Numbered from the stretch's first letter, positions 18,293-26,412 are shown. The stretch is 64,000 bases of DNA from Chryseobacterium panacisoli (GCF_008274625.1 NZ_VTRU01000002.1:1-64000), one strand, 5' to 3'. Made by a program: numbers and translations. Notes: generated from the letters alone by a model not told the origin.

Positions 18293-19606
18293 ATGAAGCG
18301 TAAATACTTTAAAATATTACTTTGGACGTCATTAGGAACCACCTTGTTTTTCTTTTTGTTTTTTAATGATGAAAAGACTTTGAGTTCTTTTCTGATCACG
18401 CTGCTTCTTTCAGCCATGTATTCTTTTGTACTGGGATTTGGAAACGGATTTATCAATGAATTTCTTAACAGAAAATTTCCATGGTCGGAAGCCACCCGGA
18501 CGAGAGCTGTTTTAAGTATTATTTCCATCATCATCGGGAACTTTATTCTGGTCTATTTCTGTAATTATATGAACTATGTGGTGATTCAGAAAACGGCAAC
18601 CATAGAAGAGTTTTTCTCTTCAAAGTACGGAGTAACCAATTGGTTTATGATCAATATTGCTCTTTTGATCTCTGCTTTTCTTCATGCTAAAAGCTTTATG
18701 GAAGAGCTGAAAAAGACATCCAGAAAAGAAGTAGTAGAGCAGAAGCTTATCGCCAAATCAGCAAATGCTCAGTTTGAAAGTTTAAAAAATCAGCTTGATC
18801 CTCATTTTCTTTTCAATTCTCTGAATGTTTTAAGTTCACTGATTGATGAAAATCCACGCCAGGCTCAGAAGTTTACTGCTTCAATGTCAAAGATTTACCG
18901 TTATGTACTTGAACAGAAAGATAAAGAGCTTGTAACGGTGGAAGATGAAATAGAATTCGCCAGAACCTATTGTGATCTTTTGAAAACAAGATTTGAAGAC
19001 AGTGTAGATTTTACTTTTGATGTTGCCCGGGAAGATTACCAGAAATATGTTGTTCCGCTTTCTCTACAGCTGCTGCTGGAAAACTGTATCAAACATAATT
19101 TCGCTACATCATCAAAACCTTTGGTGATAAGAATTTTTTCAGCGGGAAATATACTTTGTATTGAAAATAATTTACAGGTAAGAGAGCAGATCAAAGAAAG
19201 TTCGGGAATTGGTCTTTCAAATATTGTACAGCGCTATTCATTGCTTACTGATCGGAATGTCTTCATAGAAAAGTCAGAAGATCATTTTAAAGTAAAACTT
19301 CCGATGCTTTTGGATAAACCGCAAGTTTCCAGTGTGAAACCTGAAGATGATTCTGCTGCGTATAAGCGTGCACAGAAACGAGTAAAAGAAATGAAAAGCT
19401 TTTATATGAATCTTATTTCTTACTGCACTGTATGCTCCTTTTTAATCTTTATCAATCTTTACACCAGCAGCAGAAATCAATGGTTTTGGTTTCCGGTACT
19501 GGGATGGGGAATTGGGGTTGCTTCCCATGCCTTCCAGGTGTTTGGAGTAGGAGATTCATGGCAGGAAAAGAAGATTCGTGAAATTATGAACAAACAAAAA
19601 AAATAA
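18293..19606 (+). CDS. LytS-type sensor histidine kinase with C-terminal 2TM domain
   Basis: 438 residues. ATG 18293 is preferred to the upstream in-frame ATG 18248, which lies before the predicted promoter box. The N-terminus has four hydrophobic segments (residues about 5-22, 30-48, 75-100 and 112-130). A His_kinase (LytS) domain follows, with the phosphoacceptor in LDPHFLFNSLN and an ATPase part with LLLENCIKHN (N box) and SSGIGLSNI (G box). The last 85 residues are a 2TM domain (AYKRAQKRVKEMKSFYMNL, two membrane helices, SWQEKKIREIM) like that of the three small neighbours. It should phosphorylate the LytTR regulator at 21324. The fused 2TM domain suggests that it pairs in the membrane with the stand-alone 2TM proteins; that is inference. 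Confidence 0.92.
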   Translation: MKRKYFKILLWTSLGTTLFFFLFFNDEKTLSSFLITLLLSAMYSFVLGFGNGFINEFLNRKFPWSEATRTRAVLSIISIIIGNFILVYFCNYMNYVVIQKTATIEEFFSSKYGVTNWFMINIALLISAFLHAKSFMEELKKTSRKEVVEQKLIAKSANAQFESLKNQLDPHFLFNSLNVLSSLIDENPRQAQKFTASMSKIYRYVLEQKDKELVTVEDEIEFARTYCDLLKTRFEDSVDFTFDVAREDYQKYVVPLSLQLLLENCIKHNFATSSKPLVIRIFSAGNILCIENNLQVREQIKESSGIGLSNIVQRYSLLTDRNVFIEKSEDHFKVKLPMLLDKPQVSSVKPEDDSAAYKRAQKRVKEMKSFYMNLISYCTVCSFLIFINLYTSSRNQWFWFPVLGWGIGVASHAFQVFGVGDSWQEKKIREIMNKQKK

Positions 19607-19610
19607 AACG

Positions 19611-19916
19611 ATGGAAAGATTTGACGAAAATGATATTGAATACCAACGTGCCAGAAGACAGGTAGAAAGGTTGCGGGGGTTTTACGGACATTTATTCGCT
19701 TATATCGCAGTGAATGCCATGATCGTTGTCTATAACTGTATGAACCTGAAACCCGGTGAAAGTTATTTTCAGTTTAAAAACTTTTTTACAGCCACTTTCT
19801 GGGGAATAGGACTTGCAGCACACGCTGTTACGGTTTTTTTACCCCGTATTAATTTTATCAGGAAATGGGAAGATCATAAGATTAAAGAACTGATGGATAA
19901 GCAGAAAAACCACTAA
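19611..19916 (+). CDS. 2TM domain protein
   Basis: 101 residues. It has a charged N-terminal helix (EYQRARRQVERLRGFYGHL), two membrane segments separated by a short polar turn, and a charged tail (RKWEDHKIKELMDKQK). This is the 2TM family pattern, also found at the end of the kinase that stops 4 bp upstream. It is translationally close to, and surely cotranscribed with, the kinase. A partner or modulator role for the kinase is likely but not proven by sequence. Confidence 0.85.
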   Translation: MERFDENDIEYQRARRQVERLRGFYGHLFAYIAVNAMIVVYNCMNLKPGESYFQFKNFFTATFWGIGLAAHAVTVFLPRINFIRKWEDHKIKELMDKQKNH

Positions 19917-19966
19917 AGGGATTTCCTTTTTTATTAAAACACTTTTAACTTTAAAACTCATTAAAG

Positions 19967-20536
19967 ATGAATACTTTGTCAACGCTATTCTATATTTCAA
20001 TGGCTGCCTGGTTTCTCACAGAATTTCTTTACAAAAACATACTGAAATCCGGTAAAGAAGATCAAAAAAACAAAGATAAATCAACCTTGAATATTCTGTG
20101 GCTGGCCATTCCTTTTTCTATAATGAGTTCGATATTCATATCTTATAACACTCATTTTACGATTGCCGCCGGAATCTGGATTCTTTATCTGGGAGAACTC
20201 CTCATCCTTACCGGAATTATTTTCAGATACATGATCATCAGATCTCTGGGAAAGTACTTTACCGTAGATGTTACCATCAGACAGGATCATAAAATCAAAA
20301 AAGAAGGGTTTTATAAATATCTGAGACATCCTTCTTATGCTTTTTCTCTGCTGACCTCTCTTGGTCTTGGTTTGTATTTGAATAACTGGTTGTCTTTAAT
20401 CTTTGCTTTTGTACCTCCGTTTTTGGCTTTTGCCTATAGGATTAAAATCGAAGAGCAGGCTTTGGTAGAACAGTTCGGTGATGAGTATCTTGAATATAGA
20501 AAAAGCACAAAGAAACTGATTCCGTTTATCTATTAA
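19967..20536 (+). CDS. Isoprenylcysteine carboxyl methyltransferase-like membrane protein
   Basis: 189 residues with about five membrane segments. The C-terminal half carries the ICMT/PEMT signature: YLRHPSY followed by EEQALVEQFGDEYLEYRKSTKKLIPFI. These methyltransferases use S-adenosylmethionine and modify membrane lipids or lipid-linked substrates; bacterial substrates are mostly unknown. It starts 50 bp after the 2TM gene on the same strand and probably ends the kinase operon, so it may modify an envelope component sensed or controlled by the system. Confidence 0.82.
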   Translation: MNTLSTLFYISMAAWFLTEFLYKNILKSGKEDQKNKDKSTLNILWLAIPFSIMSSIFISYNTHFTIAAGIWILYLGELLILTGIIFRYMIIRSLGKYFTVDVTIRQDHKIKKEGFYKYLRHPSYAFSLLTSLGLGLYLNNWLSLIFAFVPPFLAFAYRIKIEEQALVEQFGDEYLEYRKSTKKLIPFIY

Positions 20537-20550
20537 TTACCCGTTTTTAC

Positions 20551-20620
20551 GATTCGGATAGCATAATCTACCATTCGGTAATATAAAATTGATTGGAGCC
20601 CTTTTCCTGAGCTACCTTTG
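20551..20620 (+). promoter_or_regulatory. Putative LytTR operator and promoter of the 2TM-regulator operon
   Basis: GATTCGGATA (TTC at 20553) and CATTCGGTAA (TTC at 20574) are 21 bp apart. A perfect TACCTTTG box at 20613-20620 starts 39 bp after the second repeat, and the gene starts at 20660. This is the clearest of the three sites and would make the response regulator self-regulated. Confidence 0.6.
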
Positions 20621-20659
20621 ATTCAGGAAAAAACAAATTAACCTTTTAAAACAAACATT

Positions 20660-20956
20660 ATGGAAATTTTACCAAATAAAGAGACAATTGCTTACAGAAA
20701 AGCATCCAGAAGAGTAAAAGAATTAAAAGAGTTTTATGGAAATCTTACTTCTTATTGTATTGTAATTCCATTTCTGGCAATACTGAATCTTATGACCGCT
20801 CCAGGATACTTATGGTTTTTATGGCCGGCGCTGGGCTGGGGAATAGGAATTGCGTTTCATGCAATAAACGTATTCGGAATTGGAAAAAGCTGGGAAGAAA
20901 AAAAGATAAAAGAACTGATGGAGAAAGAGGAAAAAGGAAAAATAAAAACATTCTAA
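20660..20956 (+). CDS. 2TM domain protein
   Basis: 98 residues: an amphipathic start (AYRKASRRVKELKEFYGNL), two membrane helices with LGWGIGIAFHAINVFGIG between or within them, and a charged tail (SWEEKKIKELMEKEEK). It is strikingly like the C-terminus of the kinase (LGWGIGVASHAFQVFGVGDSW), closer than to the 19611 paralogue, which suggests duplication between the fused and free forms. It is the first gene of the unit that ends with the LytTR regulator. Confidence 0.86.
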   Translation: MEILPNKETIAYRKASRRVKELKEFYGNLTSYCIVIPFLAILNLMTAPGYLWFLWPALGWGIGIAFHAINVFGIGKSWEEKKIKELMEKEEKGKIKTF

Positions 20957-20987
20957 ACAATAATCATAACTAAAAACTTACACGATC

Positions 20988-21263
20988 ATGGATTACGAAA
21001 CTGCAGGCACAAGAACGAACAGCATCAGAAAATTTTATAAAAGCATTTTTATATTTGCCATCTTTGCTGTTCTTATCATTCCTGATGATATTTTTGGTGA
21101 AAAAATAATTAATTTTCGATTATTTGACAGGTACACTATCCTTGGGATCTGGGGATTTATTATTCTTATTAAAGCCGTAAAACTGTTTCTCTTTGATTCT
21201 GAATGGGAAAGAAATATGATTGAAAAAGAACTTGAAAAGGAGAAAAATCCAATAAAATATTAA
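20988..21263 (+). CDS. Diverged 2TM-like membrane protein
   Basis: 91 residues with a charged start (NSIRKFYKSIFIFAIF), two hydrophobic segments and a charged tail (SEWERNMIEKELEKEKN). The plan matches the 2TM family but key residues have drifted, so the family call is less certain. It sits 31 bp after the 20660 gene and 60 bp before the response regulator. Confidence 0.75.
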   Translation: MDYETAGTRTNSIRKFYKSIFIFAIFAVLIIPDDIFGEKIINFRLFDRYTILGIWGFIILIKAVKLFLFDSEWERNMIEKELEKEKNPIKY

Positions 21264-21323
21264 AATATGCCCGCTTTTATCTAACTTTATTTCCTAAAAT
21301 CTAAAAACCAAAATTAAAGCTCA

Positions 21324-22067
21324 ATGATCAAAACTGTCATTATAGAAGATGAAAAACCTGCTTCAAGAAAGTTAGAACGTATGTTGAGTAATTTCCCTGA
21401 AATTGAGATCGTTGCGAAAATAGAATCAGTAGAAGAAGGTGTTGCCTGGTTTTCTGAAAACGAACATCCGCAGCTGATCTTTTCGGATATTGTTTTAGGT
21501 GACGGGCTGTCCTTCGATATCTTTGAAAAAATTCCCACGAAAGGATTCATCATCTATACCACGGCTTTTGATCAGTATACCCTGAAAGCCTTTAAGCTGA
21601 ACAGCATCGATTACCTTTTAAAACCCATTCTTGATGAAGATCTCGAAGGAGCGGTAGAGAAGTTTAAATCCTTTATTCCTGCCAAGAATACGGATGGTTC
21701 CCAGGATATCAAACAGTTGATCAGAAAAGAGAAATCTACGCTGTCCAGAGTTCTGGTTAAAATCGGGTATAACCTTAAAATTATCCAGACTCAGGAAATA
21801 AGCTGTTTTTTCAGTGAGAATAAAATCGTTTATCTTCAGACAGAAGACCGTACCTATCCGTCAGACTTTACGCTGGATGAGCTGGAAGACGTATTGGATG
21901 AGAAAAAGTTTTTCCGGGTAAACAGACAGTTTATTGTCAGTTCAGATTATATTAAAAATATCCATACATCACCTTACTATAAAGTGGATATGAAGTTTCA
22001 GCCTGAAGAAGAGATTACGGTAAGCAGAGACCGCGTCAAAGACTTCAAAGATTGGCTGGTCAGTTGA
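21324..22067 (+). CDS. LytTR-family response regulator
   Basis: 247 residues. The receiver domain (about 1-120) has the acidic pocket E8/D9, phospho-acceptor D55 in FSDIVLGDG, T80 and K100 (DYLLKP). The C-terminal LytTR DNA-binding domain (about 145-245) shows the family features ISCFFSENKIVYLQTEDR, FFRVNRQFIVSSDYI and EITVSRDRVKDFKDWL. LytTR proteins bind pairs of direct repeats spaced about two helical turns. Three such pairs (21-bp spacing) lie upstream of 15195, 18293 and 20660. It is the natural partner of the LytS kinase although the two are in separate units. Confidence 0.95.
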   Translation: MIKTVIIEDEKPASRKLERMLSNFPEIEIVAKIESVEEGVAWFSENEHPQLIFSDIVLGDGLSFDIFEKIPTKGFIIYTTAFDQYTLKAFKLNSIDYLLKPILDEDLEGAVEKFKSFIPAKNTDGSQDIKQLIRKEKSTLSRVLVKIGYNLKIIQTQEISCFFSENKIVYLQTEDRTYPSDFTLDELEDVLDEKKFFRVNRQFIVSSDYIKNIHTSPYYKVDMKFQPEEEITVSRDRVKDFKDWLVS

Positions 22068-22114
22068 TAAAAAAGGAAGAATTTTAACTTCCTCATCATA
22101 CAAAAATAAATACC

Positions 22115-22168
22115 ATGGATCTTATATTGTTGATTTTTAAACTGTTCCTTTCCCTTTTCTATGCCTGA
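22115..22168 (+). CDS. Possible 17-residue hydrophobic micropeptide
   Basis: ATG 22115 opens MDLILLIFKLFLSLFYA and stops at 22166, between the response regulator and a convergent gene. The product would be a single short membrane helix with one Lys. There is no ribosome-binding evidence, and 17 codons can arise by chance in AT-rich DNA. Confidence 0.2.
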   Translation: MDLILLIFKLFLSLFYA

Positions 22169-22180
22169 AAGCAGGGGTAA

Positions 22181-23407
22181 TCAAGAGCTATAAAAGTTAC
22201 TTGCTGATTGTACAAACTGGTGAAAGGCTTCCGTAACTTCTTTCTTATGCTTATGAGCAAGGGGGAACGGAACCATATGGGAATATTCATACGGGAAATC
22301 TTTGATTTCTACCTCTACATTGATGTTTCTGTAGCCTCCGCGTAAAGTATTCAACGCTTCTATTGGAGGGGCAACACTGTCTTTTTCCAGTACATACGCT
22401 TTTATCTGGGACTGAATTTCATGAATTCTTTCTTCCCTTTCCCTTTGAAAATAATTGTAGCGAAGCATTTTTTTGAACCAGCTTTCCTGCGGGTGCAAAG
22501 CTTCATTCTGATAATGTTTTAAACGGGTATCTGATTTAAAATCAGAACTCAAAAGCTCTGTGAAGACAGACTGCATTTTAATGGTAGCCTGAGTGTCCAT
22601 GATGTATTTGGATATCGGAAACATCCTGTCAATAGTCATTCCTCCACAAAAACAGAAAACTTTAGACCGGGTAAAGTAATGGTTAGGATCTGCCATTTTA
22701 ATGATCATTGAAAGAAAGGAACCAATAGAATATCCAAATAAATCAAGGTCTGCTTCCGGGGAAATCCCTTTTATTTTATTGTTTTTAATGTCTTTTACTA
22801 CCTCAGTAATATCAGAATAGGTCTGCAGCCCGGACCAGAATATCCTTTGAGGATGCGCTTCAAGTCTTGAGCTTATTGCGGCATTCACATAAGAGAAATT
22901 CATGTTTTCCGGATATTTTTTCTTCCTGAAACGAACTACTTCCATCATGTGATGGCGGTCGCTCCAGATAGGTTCTGCACGATCCATATGAAAAGCAATA
23001 GGAAACAGAATAACAGCTTTCTGTGTTCTTTGGGCCAGTTCATAGGCCCATGGCAGATATTTGTCCCATTTTTTTTCATTCAGGCCATGAAAGAAAAAAA
23101 TACATCCTTTGGCGGTTTCTATATCTGCTCTCTTCAGAATATAATATGTAAACCTTTTATTGCATTCAATATCAAAATCCTTGATGTCTACTGCAGGCTG
23201 GCCGTAAAACAGATGCCCTTTTTCGTTGATTTCCAGTGATTGCTGATGTTTGCTGCAGTGTTGATGTTCCGAACCATACAGCAGATCAGAAGCCTTCGAT
23301 TCAAAAGGAACAGCTTCAATAGTTACATTCAATTCCTTGAGTTCAACCCTGTCTTTTCCGGAATCAAAATGACTTTTCAAAACTTCATACAATTCATAAT
23401 ATTCCAT
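22181..23407 (-). CDS. Alpha/beta-hydrolase-fold protein (DUF6051-like)
   Basis: 408 residues with no signal peptide. A hydrolase core can be seen: GCIFFFHGLNEKKWDKYLPWA (oxyanion strand), a nucleophile elbow LFGYSIGSF in the middle, and a late YSHMVPFP that may hold the catalytic His. The length and the residues around the elbow recall the DUF6051 family of Bacteroidota, but this is from memory. The substrate is unknown. It converges on the response regulator and appears to be monocistronic. Confidence 0.75.
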   Translation of the reverse strand: MEYYELYEVLKSHFDSGKDRVELKELNVTIEAVPFESKASDLLYGSEHQHCSKHQQSLEINEKGHLFYGQPAVDIKDFDIECNKRFTYYILKRADIETAKGCIFFFHGLNEKKWDKYLPWAYELAQRTQKAVILFPIAFHMDRAEPIWSDRHHMMEVVRFRKKKYPENMNFSYVNAAISSRLEAHPQRIFWSGLQTYSDITEVVKDIKNNKIKGISPEADLDLFGYSIGSFLSMIIKMADPNHYFTRSKVFCFCGGMTIDRMFPISKYIMDTQATIKMQSVFTELLSSDFKSDTRLKHYQNEALHPQESWFKKMLRYNYFQREREERIHEIQSQIKAYVLEKDSVAPPIEALNTLRGGYRNINVEVEIKDFPYEYSHMVPFPLAHKHKKEVTEAFHQFVQSASNFYSS

Positions 23408-23514
23408 AGTAAGACAATTGAAGGGTTCATATTTAGAACCATTAATTTAGAAAATTATTGCTGTAATATGTTGATTTTTAAGAGTTAAATGTATTCTAGG
23501 CATAAGAGAAAAAT

Positions 23515-23542
23515 AACCCCGGAACAGTCTTATTCCGGGGTT
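23515..23542 (-). terminator. Terminator after small membrane gene
   Basis: AACCCCGGAA and TTCCGGGGTT form a perfect 10-bp stem with an 8-nt loop. On the minus strand it is followed by TATTTTTCTC, so it ends the 23568 gene. A related stem-loop lies after the paralogue at 26009-26037. Confidence 0.75.
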
Positions 23543-23567
23543 GCAGATATATAATTGATAAGGATGT

Positions 23568-23765
23568 TTATTCTTTGGCTTCAGCTTTTTTTCTGTATTT
23601 CTGAATGGTAGCAGCTGTAAGGACTATCATGACAATACATAAGATAAGATCTGCTTTTTCAGGGTGAAAGATCTCCTGGTAGATATTATACCCTATAAGC
23701 ATTGAGACAAAAAAGATAAGAGCGCTGTTAGCGGATGCATATTGGTTTTTAATTGTTGTTTTCAT
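23568..23765 (-). CDS. Small two-helix membrane protein (paralogue of 26056)
   Basis: 65 residues: MKTTIKNQYASANSALIFF, two hydrophobic segments joined by YNIYQEIFHPEKADL, and a basic tail. It is clearly paralogous to the 69-residue gene at 26056 (shared MKTT-NQYA, YN-YQ-I-HPE and IVLT). About 50 bp upstream of both starts are nearly identical, so expression control was duplicated with the gene. No known family is recognised. Confidence 0.75.
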   Translation of the reverse strand: MKTTIKNQYASANSALIFFVSMLIGYNIYQEIFHPEKADLILCIVMIVLTAATIQKYRKKAEAKE

Positions 23766-23855
23766 AATGATGTTTTTATTGTTATTTATCCAGTAAGTAG
23801 GGCAATTAAGAATACGTTACAACAATTTTCAAAATAATAATCAATAATTACATAA

Positions 23856-24752
23856 CTATCTGTAATCAATTCTGTTAGATTCAGTGTCTTCAAGCTGTTT
23901 AAGGATAGATTCGGGAATTTCATCGCTGTCAATGGGAAAGCTGATGGAGTCGGAAATAAAGTTCTTTCGGTCTGCTTTTCTGAAGATTTCAAACAAAGCT
24001 ATCGGCTCTTGGTTAAAACTGATGCAGGTACTTATGAAGTGGATTTCATGGAGTTTATAGTCAGGATTCTTAAGCTTTTCTTTAATATCTTTAATTCTTG
24101 AAATAAAATGTCTTTGACGGATAAAAGTATTGCTGTTCATGATGATAAAAACATAGTCGGAATAAGCTGTTACCTTACCAAAATATTTATGCTGGTCGCC
24201 ACCGCTTCGTTCAATAAAATATTCTCCGGTGGTTTCTGATTTATAAATTTCCATTGCAGAGCGCCATATACGGTCTTCTTTTGCCATTAAAGGATTGTCA
24301 GGAAGGTTTCTGTTATAAGAATACCAGCAGCCCACCAGTCGGTCTAAAAGAGTCGTATTCAGATTTACATTATTCATCTCGATCCTGAGGTCATTAAAAT
24401 TAAAAGAATCCGTTGTGGAATTGATGAAATCTATATAATTGGAATAGCCCAGTACTTTGACAATAAGACTCAGTTTTGCGAGGTTCGGTTTGCTCAGAAC
24501 GGCATTTTCATTCTGTCTGAATTTTTTCAGTTTATTGATGATCAGATGTTCATACAGGTAATTGGTTCCCAGAAGATCCGGATCTTTTTTAATTTCCTTC
24601 TCTGAATGATCGCTGATAATGAGTTCGTTGAGTTCTGCGCTGATGTAAGACCATTCGGTTTTGGTAACATCTTCCCAATGATTTTTCTTTAAAAAGTGAC
24701 GGCTTAAGAAATTCATCAGCTTTTCAAGATGCAGTATATCTTCCTTTTTCAT
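23856..24752 (-). CDS. Hypothetical cytoplasmic protein
   Basis: 298 residues, no signal peptide and no membrane segment. The N-terminal part is helical and charged (HLEKLMNFLSRHFLKKNHWEDV) with LSLIVKVLGYSNYIDFI. The C-terminal half is beta-rich (RLVGCWYSYNR; KYFGKVTAYSDYVFIIMNS; HEIHFISTCISFNQEPIALFEIFRK), a layout that might bind a ligand. It lies divergently from the glycine-rich protein gene at 24892, with 139 bp between. No family is recognised. Confidence 0.7.
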   Translation of the reverse strand: MKKEDILHLEKLMNFLSRHFLKKNHWEDVTKTEWSYISAELNELIISDHSEKEIKKDPDLLGTNYLYEHLIINKLKKFRQNENAVLSKPNLAKLSLIVKVLGYSNYIDFINSTTDSFNFNDLRIEMNNVNLNTTLLDRLVGCWYSYNRNLPDNPLMAKEDRIWRSAMEIYKSETTGEYFIERSGGDQHKYFGKVTAYSDYVFIIMNSNTFIRQRHFISRIKDIKEKLKNPDYKLHEIHFISTCISFNQEPIALFEIFRKADRKNFISDSISFPIDSDEIPESILKQLEDTESNRIDYR

Positions 24753-24891
24753 CTGTTTATTTTTTATGGTCAGATTAATTTTAGTTTTATAAGACTAATT
24801 TAAGATTTTTATCAAACCAAAAAAGACTTTTGAGGGACTTTTATATTTTAAAATCCATTGATATTTGAGTAGAAAAACAAAATTTAAAACA

Positions 24892-25629
24892 ATGGAAACA
24901 AGAATGTTATTAAAAGATGAATCCCTTTGGAACCGGATACAGGGATTTTCTCTGGATGCTCCCGGCGTTGATTTCCCTTTTTCGAAAAAACTGGCAAAAG
25001 AAGAAAGCTGGAGTCTTGATTTCGCAAAAAAAGCGATTGAAGAATATAAAAGGTTTGTCTATCTCTGCTGTATCCTTCCCAATGGAGCTTCTCCCAGTGA
25101 AATAGTGGATAAAGTATGGCATATGCACCTGATCTATACCCAGAATTATTGGGAAGAATTCTGTCCGAATATTTTAAAAAGACCGCTTCACCATCATCCT
25201 TCTAAAGGAGGAAGCACAGAAAGAGTGAAACATGAGAATTGGTTTGAAGACACAATGTCTGGCTACAGGAACATATTTCAGCAGGAAGCACCTGAAGAAA
25301 TCTGGAAAGTGAAAAAGAAAGAATCTAAAGCAAGACGCTGGATGAAAAAGATGGCCTTTTTTGCTCCGATCTTTATTTTACTGCTGCTGTTTTCCTGTAC
25401 AGAAGGAGGCAGCTTCACCGGATTGCTGGTCACCGCAGTGGTTTTTGCCATTATTTTTATTCTGGGAACAATAAGCTCAATCATAGGAGACAATGAAATC
25501 TCGGATCCTAATAGAAAGGACAAGCAAAGCAATGATGGAGGAGGTGGAGGAAGCTGTGGAGGATCGAGCTGCAGCGGAGGAGGTGGTTGTGGCGGAGGCT
25601 GCGGCGGTTGTGGGGGCTGTGGCGGATAA
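24892..25629 (+). CDS. Glycine-rich domain (GRDP-like) membrane protein with Gly/Cys tail
   Basis: 245 residues. The frame opens at TTG 24865, but ATG 24892 fits better (METRMLLKDESLW). Residues about 15-115 match the domain of plant and bacterial glycine-rich domain proteins: VDKVWHMHLIYTQNYWEEFC followed by RPLHHHPSKGG. Two hydrophobic segments come next (about 155-172 and 178-200). The last 30 residues are almost only Gly, Cys and Ser, starting GGGGGSCGGSSCSGGGG, with nine cysteines in the tail. Such tails may bind metal or form disulfides; the role is unknown. It is followed closely by a small membrane lipoprotein gene. Confidence 0.85.
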   Translation: METRMLLKDESLWNRIQGFSLDAPGVDFPFSKKLAKEESWSLDFAKKAIEEYKRFVYLCCILPNGASPSEIVDKVWHMHLIYTQNYWEEFCPNILKRPLHHHPSKGGSTERVKHENWFEDTMSGYRNIFQQEAPEEIWKVKKKESKARRWMKKMAFFAPIFILLLLFSCTEGGSFTGLLVTAVVFAIIFILGTISSIIGDNEISDPNRKDKQSNDGGGGGSCGGSSCSGGGGCGGGCGGCGGCGG

Positions 25630-25642
25630 AAAAATGATCATT

Positions 25643-25993
25643 ATGAAAAAACTAATCATTCACTCAGTTCCTGTTGCAGTAAGCTTTATGTGGCTTATGA
25701 CAGCATGTCAGACATTGAATCCCATCCTTATTAAAGGGCCGGACTTTCTGAAATTTTATCTCATTCTGGTTCTCGGATTTTATGCTTCTGTTTTTATTTT
25801 AAATTCCTTGAGAGAAGCCATTTCTGCGACTGCATTTTATTTCACAGGCTTTATATTTTTACTGGGAATTATAAAACTGATAAGGGGAATCATGATAGGA
25901 AAACCTGTTGGATTTCTCGTTATGATTTTAATCCTGGAATGTATTGTGGCAGTGTTTCTTATCATGAGCCATGTCAATAAGAAAACGAAGTAA
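25643..25993 (+). CDS. Small membrane protein with lipobox-like N-terminus
   Basis: 116 residues from ATG 25643 (an in-frame ATG 25634 would add three). The N-terminus, MKKLIIHSVPVAVSFMWLMTAC, looks like a lipoprotein signal. Three further hydrophobic segments follow with no recognisable domain. It starts 13 bp after the glycine-rich protein gene and is probably cotranscribed and functionally linked with it. Confidence 0.7.
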   Translation: MKKLIIHSVPVAVSFMWLMTACQTLNPILIKGPDFLKFYLILVLGFYASVFILNSLREAISATAFYFTGFIFLLGIIKLIRGIMIGKPVGFLVMILILECIVAVFLIMSHVNKKTK

Positions 25994-26008
25994 TTGTTTT
26001 ACAAAAAC

Positions 26009-26037
26009 AAACCCGAAACAAGACTGTTCCGGGCTTT
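26009..26037. terminator. Bidirectional terminator between convergent genes
   Basis: AACCCGAAAC and GTTCCGGGCTT form a stem (one mismatch) between the lipoprotein-like gene (+) and the small membrane gene (-). The loop AAGACT and flanks repeat, in inverted sense, those of the terminator at 23515. Confidence 0.65.
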
Positions 26038-26055
26038 ATTATAAATTATTGATAT

Positions 26056-26265
26056 TTAAATATCTTTCTTTTTTTCCTTCACTGGTTGATGGCCATACTT
26101 TCGAACCATAACAGAAGTCAGAACGACCAGAATAAGAGAGATTGCGATATTCGAGTTTTCCGGATGTACAATTGCCTGATAAAGATTATAGCCAAAAACC
26201 GCAGACACAACTGCGATCAGGATATTGTTTACATAAGCATACTGGTTTCTTGTAGTTGTTTTCAT
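26056..26265 (-). CDS. Small two-helix membrane protein (paralogue of 23568)
   Basis: 69 residues beginning MKTTTRNQYAYVNNILIAV, with two hydrophobic segments, the connecting YNLYQAIVHPENSN and a Lys-rich end. It is the duplicate of the 23568 gene, including the upstream block with TTTTTATTGTTATTTA, CAGTAAGTA and ACGTTAC. Function unknown. Confidence 0.75.
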   Translation of the reverse strand: MKTTTRNQYAYVNNILIAVVSAVFGYNLYQAIVHPENSNIAISLILVVLTSVMVRKYGHQPVKEKKKDI

Positions 26266-26412
26266 AGTAATTTTTTATTGTTATTTACTCAGTAAGTAAG
26301 ACAACCTAAAAAACGTTACAGAAAATTTTTAAAAGAATATTTTCTTTAAACAAACTCCAGCACCTTCAAATCCATAATCCTGTAATCCCGAAACACGGGA
26401 ACCTCACATTCC

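Noticed and set aside
22078..22098. AGGAAG/CTTCCT hairpin after the response regulator as a terminator
   Set aside because: The stem is only 6 bp, AT-rich loop, and no T run follows, so it was not listed as a terminator.
24651..24660. Extra CCATTCGGTT, like the LytTR motif
   Set aside because: It is a single copy inside a coding region, has no partner at 21 bp and no promoter box at the right distance.
25493..25642. Longer start of the small lipoprotein-like gene
   Set aside because: The upstream frame overlaps the Gly/Cys tail gene and translates to low-complexity Ala/Glu/Val; the signal-like N-terminus starts at 25643.
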